A stretch of 64,000 nt of DNA from Rhodococcus rhodnii (GCA_000720375.1 JOAA01000037.1:1-64000); one strand, 5' to 3'. Shown: positions 26,146-35,893, numbered from the stretch's first letter. Notes: generated from the letters alone by a model not told the origin. Numbers and translations: made by a program.

Positions 26146-26553
26146 TCAGGCGAAGGTCAGTTTCACCGGCGTGCCGGGCTCGACCGAGTGGCTCACCGTG
26201 CAGGTCAGATCGACGGCCTTGGTGACCAGCTTGACGAGCTGTGCCTGATCGGCCTCGCTCAGCTTGGCCATGTCGAGCTCGAACTTGGTCTCAACGCTGG
26301 TCACGCGGTCGGCTTCGACGTCCTTCTCGGCGGTGACGACCATGTCGATGGCGGCGTCGTCGCCGAGCCTGCGGGAGATCACGCTGTCGGCCGACAGCGT
26401 CGCGCATGCCCCGAGCGCGGCCATCAGCAGTTCGACCGGGGAGAAGTCCGCGCCGTCCTGCGAGCGGCCGATGGTGATCTCGGCACCGCGGGCGTTGGTG
26501 GCGACGAACTTGGCCGGTGCGGCCCGCCGGATCTGGACCGGTGTCGGGTTCAT
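26146..26553 (-). CDS. OsmC family peroxide-detoxification protein
   Basis: The 135-residue OsmC/Ohr-fold protein has the first catalytic Cys in LLMAALGACATLSADSV and the second in DLTCTVSHSVEPG. Such proteins reduce organic hydroperoxides with lipoyl or thiol donors. ATG 26553 lies behind GGGAGAG. It is divergent from the APC permease, with under 90 bases for both promoters. Confidence 0.85.
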   Translation of the reverse strand: MNPTPVQIRRAAPAKFVATNARGAEITIGRSQDGADFSPVELLMAALGACATLSADSVISRRLGDDAAIDMVVTAEKDVEADRVTSVETKFELDMAKLSEADQAQLVKLVTKAVDLTCTVSHSVEPGTPVKLTFA

Positions 26554-26640
26554 GGAGTGCTCTCCCATCAGGTGGTCATCGGTGGCCCCACGGCGTGGAA
26601 CGTGATGAGGTCCGATCATGTTCCACCAAGAGGGGCGACA

Positions 26641-27933
26641 GTGAGCGAGATCCCCACCCTCAAGCGAACGCTGACCCTACGTGACCTGATCGTGTACGGT
26701 CTGCTGTTCATCGGGCCGCTGGCGCCCGTTGGCGTGTTCGGCGTTCTCGACGGACGCAGTGGCGGAGCGGTGGCGCTGGTCTACTTGATCGCCACGATCG
26801 CCATGGGCCTCACGGCGTACTCCTACGCGACGATGTCGACGGAGATCCCCAAAGCGGGGTCTGTGTTCTCGTATGCGACGGCAGGGCTGGGCAAAGCGGC
26901 CGGGTTCTTCGCGGGTTGGCTGGTGCTGCTGGATTACCTGCTGATCCCGAGCGTGGCCTACCTGTTCACGGGGATCGCGACGAACGCACTGGTTCCCGAG
27001 ATCCCGATCTGGCTCGCGACCGGAGTGGCGATCCTGCTGACGACGACGGTGAATCTGCTCGGCGTCCGGCTGGCCGCGGTGGTCGGTTTCGTTGTGCTCG
27101 TGGTCGAGATCGTGTTGCTGGCGGTGTTCGTCGTCGCAGCCCTGGTCGTGTTGATTTCAGAGGGCGGCCAACGGCCGTGGTTGTCGCCGTTCACTGGCGT
27201 GTCCGGGTTCGACTTCACGGCCGTGGTCGGCGCGGTGTCGGTCGCGGTGCTGTCGTACCTCGGCTTCGACGCGATCGCGTCCTTCGCCGAGGAGAACGTC
27301 GGCCCAAGCCGGATCGTCGGCCGGGCGACGCTGTTCTGCCTTGTGTTGGCCGGTGGCTTGTTCGTGCTGCAGACCTATCTCGGGGCGCTACTGACTCCGG
27401 TTGATCCGTCCGGACCCGATGGTCAGGTCTTCTACGAGATGCTCCGTTCGAGTATCGGCCCGTGGTTGGCGGTGATGATCACGACGGTCAAGGCCATCGG
27501 GCCCGCGTTCTCAGCCATGGTCGCCCAAGCTGCCGTCGGCCGCCTGCTGTACAGCATGGCCCGTGAATCCCGCCTGCCTCGCCAGCTTGCTGCGGTCGAC
27601 AGCCGGACCAAGACGCCGTGGACCGCGATCCTGGTCTCCGCAGTGCTCACGTTGGTGATCGCCGTATGGGCCGCAGGTCGCGATGACGGCCTGGACATCT
27701 TGGTGTCGATTGTGGACGTTGGCGCGCTGGCGGCGTTCACGCTGCTGCACTTGTCGGTGATTGGGTATTTCCGTGGCAGGTACAGGGTTTTCGCGCATCT
27801 GGTCGTGCCGGTCGTCGGCGCGGCGGTGATGATCGCGGTGCTGGCTCTGTCGAGCACGACCGCACTGATTGTCGGTGCGATCTGGTTTGCCATAGGGATT
27901 GTCGTGAACGTAACCGGATCCAGAGTGGGCTAG
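26641..27933 (+). CDS. APC family amino acid permease
   Basis: A 430-residue integral membrane protein with about 12 helices. The N-terminal APC signature (TLTLRDLIVYGLLFIGPLAP) and SYLGFDAIASFAEENVGPSR in the middle resemble transporters of the APC superfamily. GTG 26641 has AGAGGGG upstream. The substrate is unknown, and there is no metabolic neighbour to suggest one. It is divergent from the OsmC gene. Confidence 0.8.
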   Translation: MSEIPTLKRTLTLRDLIVYGLLFIGPLAPVGVFGVLDGRSGGAVALVYLIATIAMGLTAYSYATMSTEIPKAGSVFSYATAGLGKAAGFFAGWLVLLDYLLIPSVAYLFTGIATNALVPEIPIWLATGVAILLTTTVNLLGVRLAAVVGFVVLVVEIVLLAVFVVAALVVLISEGGQRPWLSPFTGVSGFDFTAVVGAVSVAVLSYLGFDAIASFAEENVGPSRIVGRATLFCLVLAGGLFVLQTYLGALLTPVDPSGPDGQVFYEMLRSSIGPWLAVMITTVKAIGPAFSAMVAQAAVGRLLYSMARESRLPRQLAAVDSRTKTPWTAILVSAVLTLVIAVWAAGRDDGLDILVSIVDVGALAAFTLLHLSVIGYFRGRYRVFAHLVVPVVGAAVMIAVLALSSTTALIVGAIWFAIGIVVNVTGSRVG

Positions 27934-27937
27934 CACT

Positions 27938-28435
27938 TCACCGGGTCGACGTGGTGAGCCGGCGAGCTGACGAGGTGAACTCCTTGAGTGCTCGCGAACT
28001 CCCCTGCAATGCCTCGCGGATCTCGGGCGCGTGGGACCGTCGGGCGTCCGGCTGCAGACCAAACCACAGTTTGCGGAGAGCACGGTCAGCGTCGCTGACC
28101 GCCTCTGCGCTCGTGACCAGTTCATCCGGCCCGGTAAGCCGGATCAGCAGCAGTGCCTTCTTGAGATCTTTGCGGGCGCTCCAATACTTTTGCTCCGCTT
28201 CAGTGATCATCTCGGCTGTTGCGGGCATCGGGGCCTGGTCCTCGCGGATGGTCCGCAGTAACCATTTCACAGCCTCCCGGGACTCGGCCGCCGCGTCCAC
28301 CAGTTCGGCGCAGCGCAATGCCCTGTCCTCTCGCAACCTCGTTCGCGCCGCGACTTTGGCTTTCACAGGCTCAAGGAACACCCCGAGCGACACTCCAGCG
28401 AGCGCGAACAAGCCGGTGATGAACGGAATCAACAT
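27938..28435 (-). CDS. hypothetical membrane-anchored protein
   Basis: The 165-residue protein has one N-terminal hydrophobic helix (MLIPFITGLFALAGVSLGVF) followed by a charged, helical cytoplasmic domain rich in Ala, Arg, Glu and Lys. It converges on the APC permease with 4 bases between stops. The layout resembles small phage- or transposon-neighbourhood proteins of unknown function, and I recognise no domain. Confidence 0.55.
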   Translation of the reverse strand: MLIPFITGLFALAGVSLGVFLEPVKAKVAARTRLREDRALRCAELVDAAAESREAVKWLLRTIREDQAPMPATAEMITEAEQKYWSARKDLKKALLLIRLTGPDELVTSAEAVSDADRALRKLWFGLQPDARRSHAPEIREALQGSSRALKEFTSSARRLTTSTR

Positions 28436-28670
28436 GCGGGAACGGTCTCACACAACCGGATCCACCAGACGCGAAACGGCACTGAGTAACCGATCGTCGG
28501 CATGATTTCGCAGCAGCACTGAGTGAGCAGGGGCGACAACCCAACTGGATCTTCATGACGCCCCAGAATCCGCCACACGAGGTGTGGTGTGGTGTTGGTC
28601 GTGGTGCGGACGTAGTTGAGTGCGTTCTCGGGTTCGGCCAATGCGTACTGGTTGCGGCCGTCGGCGGTGA
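28436..28670. other. no intact gene seen
   Basis: Between the small membrane protein and the decayed XRE regulator no open frame with a credible start or motif is visible. It may be remnant sequence of the broken regulator or of a lost neighbour. Confidence 0.4.
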
Positions 28671-29517
28671 TCATGAAGGCACCTTCGTCCAGAGCCATGC
28701 CCCAGGCGACGATTTCGGATCCGCAGCGGTCAATCCGGTTTCGTAGTGAGGTGTCCGCTCGATTTTCTCTGCTGCGACAGGACCTTCGCTCAGTTCCACC
28801 GCGATAGAGAGACTCGGGTCTGCGAAAGACTCGACACCTGTCATCGCATCTCTGATGACGCGGTCGGCTCGGTGTCGTGCCCCGAGTCGTGTGAGCGCAC
28901 CAGCCCTGGTCATCGATGCGAAGCCCACGAGAGCGGGGTCTTCGAGAGCTCGCGCAGCCTCAAAGGCCCGTCTCGCGGCATGGATTGCCAGGTCGGGATT
29001 TCCCAACTGCGGGCTGTGCCTCCGGCGACAAGACATGCCTCGGTCAGGGCCCGTAACGCTCGTCGGCGGGTGTCTTCGTTCCCGGTCACGACATGGGTGT
29101 GCAGTTCGGTGAGAACGGCTCCGAGTCCCTTGCCTGCCACGGAGTATCGGCAGTTCGCGCAGTCCTCATTGGCCTTGGCGGCCAATCGGGCCAGTTCGTC
29201 GACCGGTCGGGCTGGGCCGTCGGGCACGTCGTCGAGGTCGGAGTCGTAGAGTGCGACGCTGATCTCGGGCAGCGTGGCCCGTGCTTCAGCGCCGACTTGG
29301 TCGCCGGGCAACAGGTGACCAGTCAGGTCGGCGACAGAGCACCCCAATGCGCGAGCGACGTCCTCGACAAGACCTCGTCGTTCGAATCGTCGCTCGCCGT
29401 TCTCCAACATCGAGAGATACGACTTCGAGTTTCCCGCCAACCCGGCTGCGGTTTCCAGTGTGATTCCGCGACGCTTTCGGATCCACCGAGCTCTTCCACC
29501 GATATCAGCCGGCGCGT
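28671..29517 (-). pseudogene. degenerate XRE-family HTH/TPR regulator
   Basis: Translation from the upstream stop gives GGRARWIRKRRGITLETAAG and SKSYLSMLENGERRFERR, a clear XRE helix-turn-helix as found in about 400-residue actinobacterial regulators with C-terminal TPRs. No ATG or GTG precedes it in frame. Near 29010 the frame breaks: one frame carries ACLVAGGTARS, and the continuation LGNPDLAIHAARRAFEAAR is in the next frame. The TPR part then stops after about 110 residues, well short of family length. A missing start, a frameshift and a missing end together indicate decay. Confidence 0.75.
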
Positions 29518-29530
29518 TTTGAGAACTTCC

Positions 29531-30187
29531 CTACTTGGTGGACGGGGTGATCAGGGCGGTTTCGTAGGCGACGATGACCAGTTGGGCGCGGTCGCGGGCT
29601 TGGAGTTTGGACAGCAGGCGGCTGACGTGTGTCTTCACGGTGGCCAGGCCGACGTGGAGGTGTTCGGCGATCTCGGTGTTGGACAGGCCGCGGGCGATGA
29701 GGGCGAGGACCTCGCGTTCGCGGTCGGTGACGCCGTCGAGTTCGCCCGCGGGGACGTTGGCGGGTTCGGGCCTGTTGGTGAACTCGGCGATCAGGCGCCG
29801 GGTCACCGTGGGAGCCAGGAGGCTTTCGCCCGCCGCGATGACCCGGATCGCGGACAGCAGGTCGGCGGGCGGCGTGTCCTTGAGCAGGAAGCCGCTTGCT
29901 CCGGCGCGTAGTGCTCCGTAGACATACGAGTCCAGGTCGAACGTGGTGAGCATCAGGACTCGAGTGTTCGTTGAGGCGCAGATCTGCCGGGTCGCTTCGA
30001 TGCCGTCCATCTCGGGCATGCGGACGTCCATCAGCACAACGTCCGGCTGTTCGCGGCGCACGAGTTCGATTGCCTCGATGCCGTTGCCTGCCTCACCGAC
30101 AGTCTGCAGGCCATCGGCCGTGTCGATCAGCATCCGGAAACTGCCGCGCAGCAGCGCCTGATCATCGGCAACGACAACGCGGATCAC
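29531..30187 (-). CDS. NarL/LuxR-type response regulator
   Basis: The 218-residue protein has a receiver domain (VVVADDQALLR, phospho-acceptor Asp in VVLMDVRMPEMDG, Lys in LLKDTPPADLL) and a C-terminal LuxR helix-turn-helix (LTDRE-like VTDREREVLALIARGLSNTE). GTG 30187 lies behind GGAG. Its likely partner is the HisKA_3 kinase at 31058-32203, but the two are separated by 870 bases of repeats, so they are probably transcribed separately. Confidence 0.9.
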   Translation of the reverse strand: MIRVVVADDQALLRGSFRMLIDTADGLQTVGEAGNGIEAIELVRREQPDVVLMDVRMPEMDGIEATRQICASTNTRVLMLTTFDLDSYVYGALRAGASGFLLKDTPPADLLSAIRVIAAGESLLAPTVTRRLIAEFTNRPEPANVPAGELDGVTDREREVLALIARGLSNTEIAEHLHVGLATVKTHVSRLLSKLQARDRAQLVIVAYETALITPSTK

Positions 30188-30223
30188 AGGTGAACTCCTG
30201 ACTCAGGTGGTGCGGTGACGGTC

Positions 30224-30332
30224 GTGTCCACCATTCCAGCACCCCGTGTCCACCTTTGCCGCACTGCGAGATGCGCGTTTCGGCACCGTGAGATGCGCAT
30301 TGCAGCACGGTGAGATGCGCGTTCCGGCACGG
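30224..30332. repeat. GTGTCCACC element with three 22-bp tandem repeats
   Basis: GTGTCCACCATTCCAGCACCCC (30224-30245) matches the start of the 7.2-kb element at 20 of 22 positions, and a second GTGTCCACC follows at 30246. Three tandem 22-bp units then occur at 30261-30282, 30283-30304 and 30305-30326. Each has GCAC.GTGAGATGCGC or a close variant, followed by a partial fourth unit. Confidence 0.65.
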
Positions 30333-30369
30333 GCCGTTGGGGCGACAGGTGGCTTTGATCATGGTGTCG

Positions 30370-31040
30370 CGCCTTTGGGAAGGGCTGGGAATGACGGGGA
30401 GCGTGCGGACTGTGCGAGGTGAGGTTGGGTGGCAACGGAAGGGCAAAGGCTGGGCGGTGCGGGACTGTGCAAGGTCGAGGTTGGGTGGTGAAGGGCTGAG
30501 CGGGCACGAGGCTGGGAGTGCGGGACTGGGCGAGGCCAGGCAGGAGTGTGAAGGGCTGAGCAGTCCGGGTCGAGTGGCGCGGGGCTGAGCGGGCCGGCGG
30601 CTGGGCGGGCTGGCGGCTGGGCGGGGCGAGGCGGGTGCAGGCGGGCAAGAGGGTGAGGTGGCGCGGGGGAGGTGGGCGTAGCGCAGGCCAAGGGCTGAGC
30701 GGCCCGGGTACCGGGCAGGCGGGTGGCTGGGTGGTGCGGGGCGAGGTGGGCGTAGGGCGGGCAAGGGCTGGGCGGCGTGAGGAAGGGCGGGGGACAGGCG
30801 CGATGAAGAGGAGGGCGGGAACAAAGGAAGTGCGGGGAGGGGGAAGCGGCGCGGGACTGCGCGAGGTGAGGCTGGGCGGTAAAGGGCTGAGCGGCCCGGG
30901 GGCGAGTGGCGCGGGTGCTGAGCGGGCCCGGTGGCTGGGGTGGAGCGGGGTGAGGCGGGCGTGGCGCAGGCAACGGGCTGGGCGGCGTGGGGTAGGGCGG
31001 GGGACAGAGGCGGTGGAGGTTAGAGGCATGGCTGGTTGGC
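30370..31040. repeat. G-rich degenerate repeat tract
   Basis: About 670 bases between the response regulator and kinase genes are strongly G-over-C skewed on the + strand. They are made of degenerate repeats around GGGCTGAGCGGGC, GCGGGACTG and GAGGTGGGCGTAG. Several frames stay open on the minus strand and give Pro/Ser/Arg/Ala-rich nonsense without initiation signals, so no gene is called. Closely spaced GGG runs (for example 30590-30640) could form G-quadruplexes. Confidence 0.7.
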
Positions 31041-31057
31041 CGAGTTGTCATGGGAGG

Positions 31058-32203
31058 TCATGGTGGGGCGGAGGCATACGGGAGGCTGGCGGAGACGGCG
31101 AAGCCGCCGGAAGGTAGAGGGCCTGCGGTGAACTGGCCGCCGTACATGATGACGCGTTCGCGCATGCCGATCAGGCCGTGGCCGGAACCTGGTGTGCCGC
31201 TGCCGCGGCCGGAGTCGACGACGGAGACCCGGACGAGGCCATCGGACGCGCTGACGTCCACTGAGCAGGGGACTGGGCCTGCGTGCTTCACGACGTTGGT
31301 GAGGGCCTCCTGGACGATCCGGTACACCGACATCTCGAGGCCGGTCGGCAGCGAGATCGATGGCGCGGTCATGGTCACGTCCACGCCCGCGGTACGGGCG
31401 CGTTCGGCGAGTTCTGGCAAGCCGGATAAGCCGGGTGCCGGCGCCAGGTCTGGGCTGTCCGATCGGAGGACGCCGAGCATTCTGCGCATGTCGTTCAATG
31501 TGTCGCGGCTGGTCTGCTCGATGACACGTAGTGCGTCGCGTGCTTCCGACGGGCGTTGGTCGGCGATGTGGTTGGCGATTCCGGCCTTCACGGCGATCAG
31601 GCTCATGCTGTGCGCGACTATGTCGTGCAGTTCGCGGGCGATGCGCAGGCGCTCGTCGCTCACCATCGAGTGGGCGAGTTGCTGGGCGGAGCGTTGGGCA
31701 TACGTGCGGCGGGCGTCCACCCAGCGGCCGACGGCCCACGTCGCGACCATGACCAGGGTGACGAACGCGAGGATGTCCAGGGGCATGCCCGAGAACGTGC
31801 CTGTGTTGATGGCCGTGATCGTGACCGCGACCACCCCGCTGCCGAGACCTGCCGCCAAGGACACCACGGGTCTGCGGTTGGTCGCGGCCAGGATGTAGAG
31901 CGCGGCCGCGGCGGGGATCCACGGCTCACGGGTGGCGTTGAAGATCGTCGTCAGGACGGCCCCGAGCAGCGTCAACGCGTACACGGGAACGGGCCACAGC
32001 CTGCGGACTGCCATGGGCACGGTCGCGACTAGAGAGATCAGCCAGCCGAACCACAGCGGACCGGTGAAGGGCGGCTGGCTGTCGTCGACGATCGACAGGA
32101 AGGAAATGTGCGCGGCCAACAGCGCCACGGCCGCCGCCGTGTCGACCGCGACGAGCTCCCACAGCTTGAGTCTGCGGGCTAGGAAGGGGCGTTGGTCGGG
32201 CAT
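31058..32203 (-). CDS. sensor histidine kinase (HisKA_3 type)
   Basis: About 381 residues. Roughly five membrane helices fill the N-terminal 150 residues. The dimerisation/phosphorylation motif RIARELHDIVAHSMSLIAVK has the His, and an HATPase domain has the N box (VQEALTNVVKHAG) and GHGLIGMRERV. This is the usual partner type of NarL regulators. ATG 32203 was chosen over a start 18 codons upstream. Its promoter region is shared head-to-head with the glycine riboswitch transcript. Confidence 0.88.
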   Translation of the reverse strand: MPDQRPFLARRLKLWELVAVDTAAAVALLAAHISFLSIVDDSQPPFTGPLWFGWLISLVATVPMAVRRLWPVPVYALTLLGAVLTTIFNATREPWIPAAAALYILAATNRRPVVSLAAGLGSGVVAVTITAINTGTFSGMPLDILAFVTLVMVATWAVGRWVDARRTYAQRSAQQLAHSMVSDERLRIARELHDIVAHSMSLIAVKAGIANHIADQRPSEARDALRVIEQTSRDTLNDMRRMLGVLRSDSPDLAPAPGLSGLPELAERARTAGVDVTMTAPSISLPTGLEMSVYRIVQEALTNVVKHAGPVPCSVDVSASDGLVRVSVVDSGRGSGTPGSGHGLIGMRERVIMYGGQFTAGPLPSGGFAVSASLPYASAPP

Positions 32204-32293
32204 GCACTCAACGTTATCGAAGCTGGTCAGATGGGGCATCCGACTTGGGTCCATCATTCTTGAGGTGGACTCCGACCAGGGTCTGCGCGTAGG

Positions 32294-32321
32294 TTGACCG
32301 CAGTCTTAGACAACTTCATAT
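32294..32321 (+). promoter_or_regulatory. possible promoter of the glycine riboswitch transcript
   Basis: TTGACC (32294-32299) and TCATAT (32316-32321) are 16 bases apart and lie just before the riboswitch. The -35 element matches consensus in five of six positions; the -10 is weak. Confidence 0.45.
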
Positions 32322-32334
32322 GGGCCGCTACGAG

Positions 32335-32513
32335 CCGCGGCGGGAGAGTCTCCGCAATGGAGCACCGAAGGAGCAAGCCTCCCCGCAATCTCTCAGGTAC
32401 AGCTACCGCCGTGGCCAGGCCACTCTGGAAAGCAGGCTGAAACACGCCTCGCCAACGGTGAAAGCCGCGCAAGCGGTGAAGCTCTCAGGCACACAGGACA
32501 GAGGGGGAGTTTC
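32335..32513 (+). promoter_or_regulatory. tandem glycine riboswitch
   Basis: Two glycine aptamer cores are visible. The first has GGGAGAGTC (32342), GAGCACCGAAGGAGCAA and TCTCAGGTAC (32391). The second has CACTCTGG, the GCGCAAGCGGTGAAG segment and CTCTCAGGCACACAGGACAGA (ending 32503). The tandem layout is typical for this class. It sits 24 bases before glyA, and glycine binding is expected to raise expression of glyA-sdaA. Confidence 0.9.
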
Positions 32514-32536
32514 CGACGACAAGGAGGAGCTCCCGG

Positions 32537-33778
32537 ATGTTCGACGCCGAACTGTCCACAGTAGACCCCGAAGTTGCCGGGGCGCTCGCCGCCGAGCTGG
32601 CCCGCCAGCGCGGGACACTGGAAATGATCGCCTCCGAGAACTTCGCACCACGAGCCGTGCTCGAAGCACAGGGCTCGGTGCTGACGAACAAGTACGCCGA
32701 GGGCTACCCCGGCCGTCGCTACTACGGCGGCTGTGAACACGTCGACGTCGTCGAGCAACTGGCGATCGACCGGGTGAAAGCCCTGTTCGGCGCCGAACAC
32801 GCGAACGTCCAGCCGCACTCGGGCGCGCAGGCGAACGCCGCGGCGATGGCCGCCCTGCTCGAGCCGGGCGACACGATCCTCGGCCTCGACCTGGCGCACG
32901 GCGGCCACCTCACACACGGCATGCGGATCAACTTCTCCGGCCGCCTCTACAACGTCGTGGCCTACCACGTGGACAAGGACACCGGCCTTGTCGACATGGC
33001 CGAGGTCGAGCAGCTGGCCAAGGAACACCAGCCGAAGCTGATCGTCGCGGGCTGGTCGGCCTACCCGCGGCAGCTGGATTTCCCGAAGTTCAAGGAGATC
33101 GCCGAACAGACCGGCGCCAAGCTCATGGTCGACATGGCGCACTTCGCCGGCCTGGTCGCCGCGGGCCTGCACCCGAACCCGGTGCCCTTCGCCGACGTCG
33201 TCACGACGACCACCCACAAGACCCTGGGTGGCCCACGCGGCGGCGTCATCCTGACCGGCAAGGACCTGGCCAAGAAGATCAACTCATCGGTGTTCCCCGG
33301 TCAGCAGGGTGGGCCGTTGGAGCACGTGATCGCGGCGAAGGCGGTGGCCTTCAAGTTCGCGGCCACCGAGCAGTTCAAGCAACGCCAGCAGCGCACCCTT
33401 GACGGAGCACGCATCCTGGCCGAGCGCTTGCTCGGCGCGGGGCACAACGTGCTCACCGGAGGCACCGACGTGCACCTGGTGCTCGTCGACCTCCGAGAGT
33501 CCACACTGGACGGGCAGCAGGCCGAGGATCTGCTGCACAGTGTGGGGATCACGGTCAACCGTAACGCCGTGCCGTTCGACCCCCGGCCGCCGATGGTCAC
33601 TTCCGGCCTGCGGATCGGCACCGCCGCCCTGGCGGCAAGGGGTTTCGGCACGGCGGAGTTCACGGAGGTTTCCGACGTGATTGCCGAGGTACTCCAGCCA
33701 GGAGCCGACCTTGCCGCGGCGCGTGCCCGTGTCGAGGCGCTGGCCGGCAAATATCCGCTCTATCCTGGCCTGTCATGA
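32537..33778 (+). CDS. glyA: serine hydroxymethyltransferase
   Basis: A 413-residue PLP enzyme with [29 protein letters not shown] and the PLP-binding lysine in [14 protein letters not shown]. It interconverts serine and glycine with tetrahydrofolate. The ribosome-binding site is AAGGAGG. Control by the upstream glycine riboswitch and overlap with a serine deaminase indicate that this copy works in glycine breakdown rather than as the biosynthetic enzyme. Confidence 0.95.
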   Translation: MFDAELSTVDPEVAGALAAELARQRGTLEMIASENFAPRAVLEAQGSVLTNKYAEGYPGRRYYGGCEHVDVVEQLAIDRVKALFGAEHANVQPHSGAQANAAAMAALLEPGDTILGLDLAHGGHLTHGMRINFSGRLYNVVAYHVDKDTGLVDMAEVEQLAKEHQPKLIVAGWSAYPRQLDFPKFKEIAEQTGAKLMVDMAHFAGLVAAGLHPNPVPFADVVTTTTHKTLGGPRGGVILTGKDLAKKINSSVFPGQQGGPLEHVIAAKAVAFKFAATEQFKQRQQRTLDGARILAERLLGAGHNVLTGGTDVHLVLVDLRESTLDGQQAEDLLHSVGITVNRNAVPFDPRPPMVTSGLRIGTAALAARGFGTAEFTEVSDVIAEVLQPGADLAAARARVEALAGKYPLYPGLS

Positions 33779-35148
33779 CCATCAGCGTTTTCGACCTGTT
33801 CAGCATCGGGATCGGGCCGTCCAGTTCACACACGGTCGGCCCGATGCGAGCGGCGCGCACGTTCGCCGCGGGGTTGGCTGAGCACGGTCTGATCGACCGC
33901 ACCGAGACCGTGCACGCCGAGCTCTTCGGGTCGCTCGGCGCGACCGGCCACGGCCACGGCAGCCCGAAAGCCGTTCTGCTCGGGCTGGAAGGCGAACGTC
34001 CCGAGGACGTGGACACCGGCACGGTCGACGCGCGGGTCGCGGAAATCCGTGACCGGCAGCGGCTGAAGTTGCTGGGGCAGAAGGAGATCGTGTTCGTCGA
34101 GGACACCGATCTGGTGATGCACCGGCGAAAGTCGTTGCCCGCGCACCCGAACGGGATGAAGTTCGCCGCGTTCGACGCGCAGGGCGAACAGATCGCCGCG
34201 CACATGTACTACTCGGTCGGCGGCGGGTTCGTCGTGGACGCCGAAACCACCGGCGAGCTGCGGATCGTGCCCGACACGACGGTCGTGCGATACCCGTTCC
34301 GCACCGGCGCCGAGCTGCTGGAACACTGTGCCGCAACGGGATTGCCGATCAGCCAGGTGATGCTGGCCAACGAGCTGTCCTGGCGCACGGAGGACGAGAT
34401 CAAGACCGGCCTGCTGAAGATCTGGCGCGTGATGCAGGAATGCGTACGCAACGGCTGCCGGCGGGAAGGCGCGCTCCCCGGCGGACTCAAGGTCCCGAGG
34501 CGCGCGAAAGCCCTGCACGACAAGCTGATTCACGAAGACGGGACGCAAGACCCGTTGCATGCCATGGACTGGATCAGCCTGTACGCGCTGGCTGTCAACG
34601 AGGAGAACGCCTCCGGAGGCCGGGTCGTGACGGCCCCGACCAACGGCGCGGCCGGCATCATCCCCGCGGTACTGCACTACTACGAGAGGTTCGTACCGAA
34701 CGCCGACGACGAAGGCGTGATCAGGTTCCTGCTCACGGCCGGTGCGATCGGCGTGATCCTCAAGGAAACGGGCTCCATTTCCGGCGCGGAGGTCGGCTGC
34801 CAGGGCGAAGTCGGCTCGGCGTGCGCGATGGCCGCGGCCGGTCTCGCCGAGGTGCTCGGCGGCACACCGCTGCAGGTCGAGAACGCAGCCGAGATCGGGC
34901 TGGAACACCACCTGGGCCTGACGTGCGACCCGGTCGGCGGGCTTGTGCAGATTCCGTGCATCGAACGCAACGCGGTCGGCTCGACCAAGGCGGTGCACGC
35001 CGCGCGGATCGCGTTGCGCGGCGACGGCTCGCACATCGTTCCGCTGGACAAGGCCATCAAGACGATGCGGGAGACCGGTGCGGACATGAGCACGAAGTAC
35101 AAGGAGACTGCCCGTGGCGGCCTCGCGCTGAACGTCATCGAATGCTGA
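33775..35148 (+). CDS. sdaA: L-serine ammonia-lyase, single-chain iron-sulfur type
   Basis: The 457-residue protein starts [20 protein letters not shown], the hallmark of the beta domain. The C-terminal alpha domain has cysteines of the iron-sulfur cluster in [20 protein letters not shown] and [18 protein letters not shown]. It converts serine to pyruvate and ammonia. The ATG overlaps the glyA stop by 4 bases, so both lie under the riboswitch and together turn glycine into pyruvate. Confidence 0.95.
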   Translation: MTISVFDLFSIGIGPSSSHTVGPMRAARTFAAGLAEHGLIDRTETVHAELFGSLGATGHGHGSPKAVLLGLEGERPEDVDTGTVDARVAEIRDRQRLKLLGQKEIVFVEDTDLVMHRRKSLPAHPNGMKFAAFDAQGEQIAAHMYYSVGGGFVVDAETTGELRIVPDTTVVRYPFRTGAELLEHCAATGLPISQVMLANELSWRTEDEIKTGLLKIWRVMQECVRNGCRREGALPGGLKVPRRAKALHDKLIHEDGTQDPLHAMDWISLYALAVNEENASGGRVVTAPTNGAAGIIPAVLHYYERFVPNADDEGVIRFLLTAGAIGVILKETGSISGAEVGCQGEVGSACAMAAAGLAEVLGGTPLQVENAAEIGLEHHLGLTCDPVGGLVQIPCIERNAVGSTKAVHAARIALRGDGSHIVPLDKAIKTMRETGADMSTKYKETARGGLALNVIEC

Positions 35149-35164
35149 TGCCTACACTGCTGCC

Positions 35165-35893
35165 GTGACCGATTCGGACGTTTCGACACTGGCCAGCGCC
35201 GACGATGCGCTGTTTCGGCCTGTCCGGACGGGCAACGCGTTCGAGGAGACGGTGGAACGCCTGCTCCAGGCCATCAGACTGGGGGTCGCGGGCCCGGGGG
35301 AGCGGCTGCCCGCGGAACGTGACCTGGCGACCCGGCTGAACATCAGCCGGGTCACGCTTCGTGAGGCGATCCGCGCGCTGCAGGAAGCCGGGTACGTCGA
35401 GTCCAGGCGCGGCCGGTACGGCGGCACGTTCGTCAACGAGACCCTGCCGGCGGCCAAACCCGCAGGCAGACAGGTCGCGCCGAACGAACTGGAAGACGTC
35501 CTGACCATGCGCCGAGTGCTCGAAGTCGGCGCGGCTGAGGCGGCTGCGTCCCGACCGCTGACCGACACGGACCGTACCTACCTGCGGGATCAGCTGGCTG
35601 AGGCCCGGACCGAGGACCTTTCGGAGTACCGGCGCAAGGATTCACGGCTGCACCTGGCGATCGCCGAGGTCGCCGCGTCGCCGACGTTGACCTCAGCCGT
35701 GGCCGACGTGCGGGTCCGGCTGAACCAGCTGCTGGACGCGATTCCCTTGCTGCCGACCAACATCGACCACTCGCACACCCAGCACGCGGCGATCGTCGAG
35801 TACATCCTCGTCGGGGACGCGGTGGGCGCACGCGACGCGATGGCCGAGCATCTCGAAGGCACCGCGTCCCTGCTGCGCGGATTCCTGTCCTAG
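35165..35893 (+). CDS. FadR-subfamily GntR transcription regulator
   Basis: The 242-residue protein has a winged HTH (LPAERDLATRLNISRVTLRE, then GYVESRRGRYGGTFV) and an all-helical FCD ligand domain (MRRVLEVGAAEAAASRPL, with SRLHLAIAEVAASP carrying a typical metal/ligand segment). It lies 16 bases after sdaA on the same strand and could control this operon or the ethanolamine cluster. FadR-type regulators commonly bind carboxylic acids. The target is not visible. Confidence 0.85.
   Translation: MTDSDVSTLASADDALFRPVRTGNAFEETVERLLQAIRLGVAGPGERLPAERDLATRLNISRVTLREAIRALQEAGYVESRRGRYGGTFVNETLPAAKPAGRQVAPNELEDVLTMRRVLEVGAAEAAASRPLTDTDRTYLRDQLAEARTEDLSEYRRKDSRLHLAIAEVAASPTLTSAVADVRVRLNQLLDAIPLLPTNIDHSHTQHAAIVEYILVGDAVGARDAMAEHLEGTASLLRGFLS

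Noticed and set aside
30162..31051. Pro/Ser/Arg-rich minus-strand frames of 213-281 codons
   Set aside because: Several overlapping frames are open at once in a skewed repeat tract, with no start signals or domains.
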